Positions 57,010-64,000 of a DNA stretch of 64,000 bases are shown one piece after another. Numbering within the stretch: the first letter of the stretch is position 1; each line of letters starts with the position of its first letter. Where the stretch lies: contig CM044869.1 of the NCBI GenBank assembly GCA_024500155.1, positions 35,443,898-35,507,897 on the forward strand, written 5' to 3'. A program made the position numbers and the translations under genes. Under the pieces are notes generated by a model that was not told the origin of the DNA, did no database searches, and was given only the letters and a program-made list of their open reading frames with translations. Source of the stretch: Chenopodium formosanum. Taxonomy: Eukaryota > Streptophyta > Magnoliopsida > Caryophyllales > Amaranthaceae.

Positions 57010-57791
57010 TGAAGGAATTATGTCTTCGATAAGTGCAACTACTAGATATATCTAGGATCACTATTATAGAGATAGAAGTTCGTTATTTTAGGTTGTCATT
57101 GTCTGGTGCTAGATATGGTAAATGATCTTAGGGCTAGGTAAATAGTCCAAAGCCTAATAGAATGGATCCTATGAGGTCACACAACAAGGGTATTGGGTTG
57201 AACAAGTAAGAGGCCCATTAATAGGCCTCATGAGATTATGACATACCGTGAAAGGTGTTGGGCTAGAGTAGTTGGATTAGGATTAGGACTTTGGGTTTGA
57301 CAGGGACTCTTCTTTGGAGGTATGTTCTATAAATAAGATTCATGCCTAAGATTGGCAAAAGACACAATTAACAATCATCAAATCATGACACAAGGTAACT
57401 AGTTTTCCTAAAACCCTAATCTCCCTTTTCTTTCTCCTCATTCACAGCCCTTCCCCTTTTCTCACGTCCATACGGCTAGCGCCTATTGGTGGTGGTTCGT
57501 GGTGTTCGTCGTCTTGGTTCGTGGTTAGTTTGTGTCTCTCTTCTCCGTTGAAGGTTGATTGAATCGTTAAATCACAAGTAACTAGCATTAGTGGAGGTTT
57601 AATATATGCCCATGGACTAAGAAGAGGAATCACACTTGGGGTTCTTTATCTCCCATTGTTCTTGCTCTATCGCACGTGGAATCACGCTTCAAAGGTAGTA
57701 TTATTTGTTCTTTATGTGTTATTCATTGAACTTGGTGTTTAGATGCTTATGAATATGATTCATGCAATTCCGCTTTATCTAAAGTCCTACA
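57010..57791 (+). repeat. Copia 3' LTR (family E), copy 2
   Basis: TGAAGGAATTATGTCTTCG to AGTCCTACA, 782 bp; differs from 47608-48397 by scattered substitutions and small indels. Confidence 0.82.
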
Positions 57792-58367
57792 ATCTTCATC
57801 CTCTCTTCGCAATCCCGCTTATTCTCTTTTGTGAAGCGGTCTTACTCGGCTTTTAGGGTGGCTTTGAAGTTGGCTTGGGATTTAGCCATCTCGTTGTCTA
57901 GCCGGTTGACATCTACTCAGAGACTGGTGATCTCCTTGTCGACGCCTTTTAGGGCCTTGAGATCCGTTTGAGCATTCTTGAGAGCGACCTCGAAGTTGGA
58001 GGCTTTCTTGTTTGCCACATCCAGAGCAGCCGTCAAGCGCCTGATGTTGTCCGCCTATGTCATCAGCTCAACTTTAGTCTCAAGTTGATTTATTGTATTT
58101 TGATATTGGGAAATGTTGGCAAAATCTTTTGCCTATTTATTAGCCCATCTTACCTCTTCCTGCTTGCGAGCGTATGGTTTTTTCAGCCCATCAACTCTCG
58201 GCATTGCTTGCATTATACAAGCGATGTGTCAAAAAAACAGATGGAAACTTACTTGGGTAATTGAGTGAAGTTACTGTACCTAAGACAACAGGGAAAGGAT
58301 GCGTTTAACATTGCATGCCTGAATGCCCGAAATGGCCTCCTTCTCCTTCCTAAAGATGGCCCCAAGC
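57792..58367 (-). pseudogene. Third copy of the Tat antisense gene, exon 5 and 4 part
   Basis: Matches 48398-48973 throughout, including the cut edge at the copia LTR. It is broken at 58367 by insertion of another copia element. Several stops; not a functional gene. Confidence 0.78.
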
Positions 58368-59448
58368 TGTTGGTTTCGGTAAGTCTAACTCACCGTGGAA
58401 CAAAACCCGACCCCAAGACCTGCTCACAATTAATATAACTAAATGACATAAATAACAAAAAAGAGAGAAAATACGTTCTTACCCTTATCGCGTGCTTTGC
58501 TCACTCCCGGAGCTCTTACTTGAAAAGCCAAGTCTTGCAAGTGCAGAGACCTCCTACGGTATCAACACGCAACTCGACCCGAACGGTCTCTTACTTGGAG
58601 TTTAGCCGAGTCAAGCCAAAACACTACTCAAGTATTATATGAACTTAAAGGTTTTCTCTCAAGTGGAGATGCCTTTTTGAGTTCCTACTCAAGTGAAAAC
58701 AATCCCAAGGTTTGCCTTGGCTATTTATAAGGAGTGCTTCCTTGTGAATTCCTCTCATCTTTCAATGTGGGACTTTTTCTCAAAAAGCTCCCACATAGAA
58801 AGAATGTTGAATTCAATTCCTAGTTAAATAAACCAAGGAATCACTAAGTAACAAGTGTCACATGGTTAGGTGAAGACCACTTCCTCACTTGCTTCCCAAG
58901 GCAGCTTACATCCATTGTGAGCTAACCATGTGGCACCTAATCTTAAGCCCAAGATGGGTTCGGTTGGGCCGTCACCCTTCGGCCCGTGTCCATGACCCGT
59001 CACCCGGGTGTGTAGCCCCCTACCACGTGCGTAGCCACATGGCGTGCTGCTATGTGGCGCGCTTCCCTAGCCTTTTGCGTGGCTAGTGTTTTTACTTGTT
59101 ACTTGAAGCATTTTCCCGTCTCGCCAATTCCTAAATTTTAGCTCGACTATTGAGATTCGGTTGCGACGCTCTAAGCTCGAAATCTGACGTCTTTGTTCAT
59201 AATACTTAAGTGACTCATTAGTTCCTTTTATATTTATTCGTCGTGTTGGATCGTTAGTTTCTTGGGTGTGACCCGTATGGTTCAGTCAAGATTAAGCTGT
59301 AATATTAACTAAACATTAATATTACTAATCGAAAGCAGCCTCCAACTAGGCATTCCGATCACTTGACCTCACTAAATAATTAGCTTTCTTATAATTCCAA
59401 ACCCTCTATCGGAATAATACACTTAATCAAAGGATATCATTCCTATCA
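58368..59448 (-). repeat. Copia 3' LTR (family F), minus strand
   Basis: On the minus strand TGATAGGAATGATATCC (59448) to CGAAACCAACA (58368), 1,081 bp. AAGCACAAGTGGGACAT (59465-59449, minus) is the polypurine tract. Fragments of this LTR family recur at 23678-23781, 26161-26562 and, in part, 34421-35040. The ORF at 58889-59086 inside it is not a gene. Confidence 0.8.
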
Positions 59449-61329
59449 ATGTCCCACTTGTGCTTCTGGACAAGTGCGCTTTTGTGTATAGCCTATTTCC
59501 TATGTCACTTAATGTTTCTTCATGAACTATAAGGTAAGATTATTTGTCATCCTTATTACGTCTAGAAGTATTTCTCGAAATCCGAGTTCGACTGTCAATA
59601 AGCAGATAATTTCTAAAATCTATCTGAGCACGGCCATGCATTTTCACAGTCTCGCTCATCGAGAGGCCTTGTAATTAACAAAGACACGTTCCCTATTAAT
59701 AATAGGGGGAAATTCCCAATCTTGTACTGTCAGCTTCTCTTACTAAGAGGACCTAGCCGCCCGAGTGTTGTCATTATAATCCCCATGTACGGCAGACGGT
59801 TTAACGAACATTAAAGCGGACTAGTACTCAAACAAGAGAACTCACAATACTCATGGTTAAGGAAAGAGGTTCCGATAGCCATAATGAGAAGTGTACTTAT
59901 TACGATTTTTAAATCTCTTAAAGTATTCTCATAGGTCGATCCGGTATGGTTCTAGTGCTATAAATCAAACTACACACTAATCTCAAGTGGTCATTAATCG
60001 TCCATTACTTAAATGACCTCGATTAGGGATAATTTTCAATTACAATATTCAATGTTCACTTAATAGGTGTTTCTTTGTCCAAGACTTGCCTTGATACCTT
60101 ATTTTGAATATTCTCAAAATCGAATGGACTCATAATTTAATTCTAAACCACAATTAAATAGTTTTGTGGAATAATTAGTAATAATTTTTATTCCATTATG
60201 AAACCTTTCAACATTGTATCTTATGATAAATGGTTTTCCCAAAAATGTTTTAAGAGTAATACTCTTCACAAAACATTAGTAGAAATCATACCCATATTTT
60301 AATATGCTTGATTTCTAACATGCAATTGTGAATGTTGTCGTTCACTTATTGCATAGGTTTAGTTGTAATTACTTTGCAAATCTTAGCATCTTCATTATTG
60401 ATCACTTTCATAATAAGATGATAAAATTTGAGAGCGTCATGGATTATATGTGATTTAGGATTTATTGTCCAAGTGATGGCTCCCACTAATTTTCATGATC
60501 TGAGATGTTCAACTTGGTAACCAACAATCATCAACGTTCAATAATGAACTTTCCATTTAACATCTTCCTTATTATTGCCTTTAAGCAACAATATTCTCAA
60601 CATGTAAACTTTCTGATGATGCTTTGCTTGGGTTTCACTCCAAACGGCTCACAATGATTTAGGATACCCTAATCAATTGTGATCATGGAAATTTACCTTA
60701 AATTTCCGCACATTATACATGGATGCACATCCATGTTACCATTCTCAAGCCACGACGCTTCTTAGCTCGTGCTTATAAATGACTTCCTTGTTAAGGATCT
60801 GATCCTTGTTAAGGTTTGTGCTTGCAACATCAATGCTTAAATTATATTTGTCTCCATGCCTCAAGAACTCATCCTCTTACTTATTCAAGTACTTTAGATA
60901 CTCTTGATCAAAATCTAACTTAGATTCAAGTTGATTGGTACTTCACATGCTCTAAGCAAGTAAGTCGTGTGATGATTCCATATCGTAACGTACATGATGG
61001 ATTTAATTATAGAATGATTTTCAATCTTATTCCATCCATGTGAAATTTTAACTCATCCAGTTTCACTGAGTCTTGCTAAACTATTTTCTATGTGATACGG
61101 ATGAAAGTCACTACTAGAATCTTTCTCGTTTGACTTAGTATTTAGCCTAGCTTATACTTAGTTAAAAAATTTACTTAGTTTTATACATATGGGTCGAAAG
61201 CCTTTTAAAGTCCTTCATGTTTAACATGGTAAATTTCAATACTCGTTGTAAACATTTAGTTAAGTCTATACCGTAGATCTTAATTCCCAATATGTACTAA
61301 GTATCGTGTTTAGCTTGGTCTATTGTCGA
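59449..61329 (-). other. Decayed 3' part of copia interior
   Basis: It should cover RT end, RNase H and 3' leader of the minus-strand copia. I see no readable motif for long stretches; AT-rich and full of stops. Confidence 0.45.
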
Positions 61330-61935
61330 AAATACTTTCAAATCTAAGCATTCAGCATTTGATAGTTATTTCACAATAGAGTTCATAAACTTCTTGTTGG
61401 ACCTTACAAGATTGACTCTTGCTCCCACTAAACTTCTTATCCACAAGAATTTCTATGTTTCTCCATAAGTCAATCCTTTTATTAACTTTATGAGAAAACA
61501 CGTTCCAATTCCTTTATGCAATGCTTCCTTCAATCCCATAATGGATTTCTTGAGCTTGCTTTCAAATCTAGCATTATTTAGATTTTCTAAACCCTTAGAC
61601 TATTTTCATAGTCACTTCCAAAATCCTATTTTAGGAAGGCGGTTTTGGTATCTATTTTGCCTTATTTCATATGTGCTATTTTGCTAGAATAATCATGAAA
61701 CGACATAAGCATTCCGATTGGTGCTTAGGTTTTATTAAAATCAACTCCGTGAATTTAATTAAATCCTTCTCAACCAATCTAGCTATGTATGCATATACAT
61801 TTCCACATTTGTTAGTTTTCTCCTTGAAAACTTATTTGCGATTGATGGGTCTTTCACCCTTCATGCAAATTAATCAAGTTTTAAACATGATTTTCAAACA
61901 TGAAGTCTATTTCGAATTTTATGGCTTCTAACCAT
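61330..61935 (-). pseudogene. Copia RT relic, minus strand
   Basis: On the minus strand the blocks run in copia RT order: EAIKFEIDFMFENHV (near 61928-61885), then KTHQSQISF and QMWKCICIHS, PIGMLMSFHDYSSKIAHMK (near 61708-61650) and KIDTKTAFLK. Each matches the homologous block of the copia at 38.8-39.2 kb. Frame changes and stops are dense. + strand ORFs at 61490-61931 are shadows. Confidence 0.68.
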
Positions 61936-64000
61936 TATTTAAAATTTGGATTTTTCATAGCTAATTTATAAGACACTATTCCCTTACCATCTAATAGTAA
62001 ATAGTATGCTTGTTAGTCTTAGGTTTATTTATAACTTAATAGAAATTTATAGAATTCAATCCAAACCTTTGGTGAATTCTATGCCTATACGGGGTAATAG
62101 CATCAAACACTGAGTTTCAAGGCGCTTTCAAAGCCTTTTGATTATGTTGATCTTACTCCATCATTTCTGATGTTTTGTGAGTAATGAAATCTCTTTTAAG
62201 GCACTTGCAAAGTCCTTTTGAGTATTCTTGATCAATCATTTTTACGAAGCCCTTTTATGGTCTTTCGAGATTCTCAGTTCTAGTTTTTTCCTAATCTCGA
62301 TGGTCATCGAGTTCATTTTCCTCCCACTTGTTGTTTTGGAAATATGTTACTTTCCAGAAAGACACCACTTAGACCAACAAACAATATGTTCTCAATTAGG
62401 TTGTGGAGGTAATGCCCGTATTCTCACTTGTATGCTTACAAAGAGACATGTATATTGTCTTTGGGTAAAAGTTCGTTTTGAAACAAATAGTTAGCTCTCT
62501 CTTGAGCTATCTTAGCCTTTATTGAGCCATTAAGCTCCCACTAAGCAACCTAGCTCTTGCTAAGCCGGTGAACTCCCACTGTGCAAGTGAGCTCGCACTA
62601 AGGCTAAGACCATTAGACATATACTTGAAAAGACGTTTAGAAGTTAATTCTATCCATAACTAAATATGGAGTCCTTTCTTAGCTTCGACATTTTGTTTAG
62701 TGTAACATTAGTCATTTGTGCAAATCTTTAAGAGTTTTATAGGAAGGGATGTGATCCATCATCGTTCGAGTCATTTTCAAATGGCATCGAGGTCTCTGTG
62801 AAGACATACTATGATCTTTGTGGAGTTATTTATGAAAATTTCAATTTCATAACTTTGAGATGGTCACACTTGGCTCAAGCAAATATCGCTCGATCTAATC
62901 TAGATGTTTTTGATATCTTGCCAAGTCGAATCTATACTTCACTGAACTCTTGAGCTACTAAAGTCAAGTTTGTTAACATTTGATGAATATAGCCATATTC
63001 TTTCAAATTCTTGTGAAACATTGAAGTAATTAAATCTTCTTTAGCTTTTGGAGTCTATTGTCTATTCCAAGAACTATAGCTCTTTACTTTGTCAGGTTTT
63101 TTTAACAAGTAAGGCTTGCTTGTATTAGAATGATTCTGAATCGATTAACTGCCAAGAGCTTATATAGCCTTGAGTACGTTCTTGTTAATGTGACATTGCT
63201 AAAGATGTTCGGAACACAAATCATGCTCATGATTTGAACGTTGTGAGTTTTCATATTGGGGAAATGTTTGTTTATAATCAAGCATTCTTAAGTCATGTTT
63301 TAAACAACCATGCCATTCAAATAAATTCTCAACTATTGCTCTTTACTTCGAATATGAGTCTTTCCGTGTGGTAACGGATTGTTTGCTGATTATGGAACAT
63401 AAAAACCATTTTTTTGTTTCAGCCTTAGCTTAAAAGGTCTTTAAACAAAGCATACGACCTTACAACTGATGTAGCTCTTCTTACTTCATTATAAGCTTGT
63501 AAGTCAATAACTTAGCTTTTCTTCAATGGTTTGAGGTCACTTTCAAAGTGGAACCCTCAAGCAGTATCCGATACTTGTGAAGAGAACAAGTTGCTAAGTT
63601 AACTAAAATAACATGAATTCTTTAGTAGAAATGGAATCTTATTCCTCTTCTTTGTTCCTCGTTTCCTATATTTCTTATCATACTTTATCTCATAATCTTT
63701 CAGAATCATTTCTTTAATAGTTTAGACTTTTATATTTTGTTAGACATAATTAAGCATCTAGTGTGCCGTAAAACAAAGTTCCATCTTTTCCTTTAATTCA
63801 TGCATGAATTACTACATTAATGAGTGATACTCATCTACGTACAAAGCGAAAAGATATGTTGGTTGTCAAAATTGATAATTTGAGTTTGCAACTCAATACT
63901 TCATGTTTATCAAAACTACCTAGTATTTTGAATACATGATGTCCAACCGTCCTTACGGACTTAGTTTATAAAAGTTATTTATGAGAATTGTATTTTAGAA
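61936..64000 (-). pseudogene. Copia integrase relic region, minus strand
   Basis: Near 62395-62340 the minus strand reads EHIVCWSKWCLSGK, in the place of the (V)FVARNGVFLEKE end of copia integrase. Elsewhere homology is too faint to follow by eye. AGCTCCCACT-type words repeat near 62500-62600. The + ORF 62228-62494 is a shadow. Confidence 0.45.

Larger units (their letters stand above)
58368..64000 (-). mobile_element. Ty1/copia element, minus strand, runs past window end
   Basis: It is inserted in the antisense gene copy; the 5 bases before it are CAAGC (58363-58367). In element orientation the 3' LTR is 59448-58368, and pol remnants follow at higher coordinates. The coding part is badly decayed. 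Confidence 0.75.

Overview
This window is plant nuclear repeat DNA, almost certainly from a eudicot with a transposon-rich genome. Nearly all of it can be assigned to LTR retrotransposons (Ty3/gypsy lineages Tat/Retand, Athila and chromovirus; several Ty1/copia copies) and one CACTA DNA transposon, nested in each other and mostly decayed. I see no complete host gene, rRNA, tRNA, CRISPR array or bacterial feature. The species cannot be named; the Retand-like element would fit Caryophyllales, but that is only a hint.

Layout. 1-8920: 3' part of a Tat/Retand-type gypsy element with + strand pol (protease, RT, RNase H, second RNase H, integrase; four stops and two frame changes) and, on the opposite strand, an intron-containing gene (7643 to 4852) with its own TATA box in a tandemly duplicated promoter, then a 3' LTR. 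8921-10021: AT-rich DNA with a (TA)35 tract and a possible host terminal exon. 10022-28400: minus-strand Athila-like pieces. They are split by a 9.2-kb CACTA transposon (12571-21772, TSD TCA), which itself holds a complete chromovirus (14739-20363, 406-bp LTRs, TSD GCTAC). 29090-34420: an Athila-like non-autonomous element with a tRNA-Asp primer site and one large unrecognised ORF. 34421-39686: a + strand copia element cut off inside RT. 39793-44769: an Ogre-like LTR joined to an Athila gag-protease. 44870-48397: a decayed copia element. 48398-51069: a second, decayed copy of the Tat antisense gene. 51150-56420: a minus-strand Ogre-like gag start, leader and LTR, the LTR split by an Athila solo LTR (TSD ACAAG). 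56421-58367: repeat of 47022-48973 and part of a roughly 9.4-kb tandem duplication. 58368-64000: a minus-strand copia element, only its 3' LTR and decayed pol in view.

How the parts work together. Each element once coded for its own capsid, protease, RT/RNase H and integrase; none here is intact, although the chromovirus is young by its LTRs (about nine mismatches in 406 bp). The most notable item is the antisense gene of the Tat element. It has a predicted promoter, five exons and, at a well-placed ATG (7490), an N-terminus that begins MARTKQT, the same seven residues as histone H3. The second copy begins MARVKQT. This is a pattern seen in the sequence; any function is inference.
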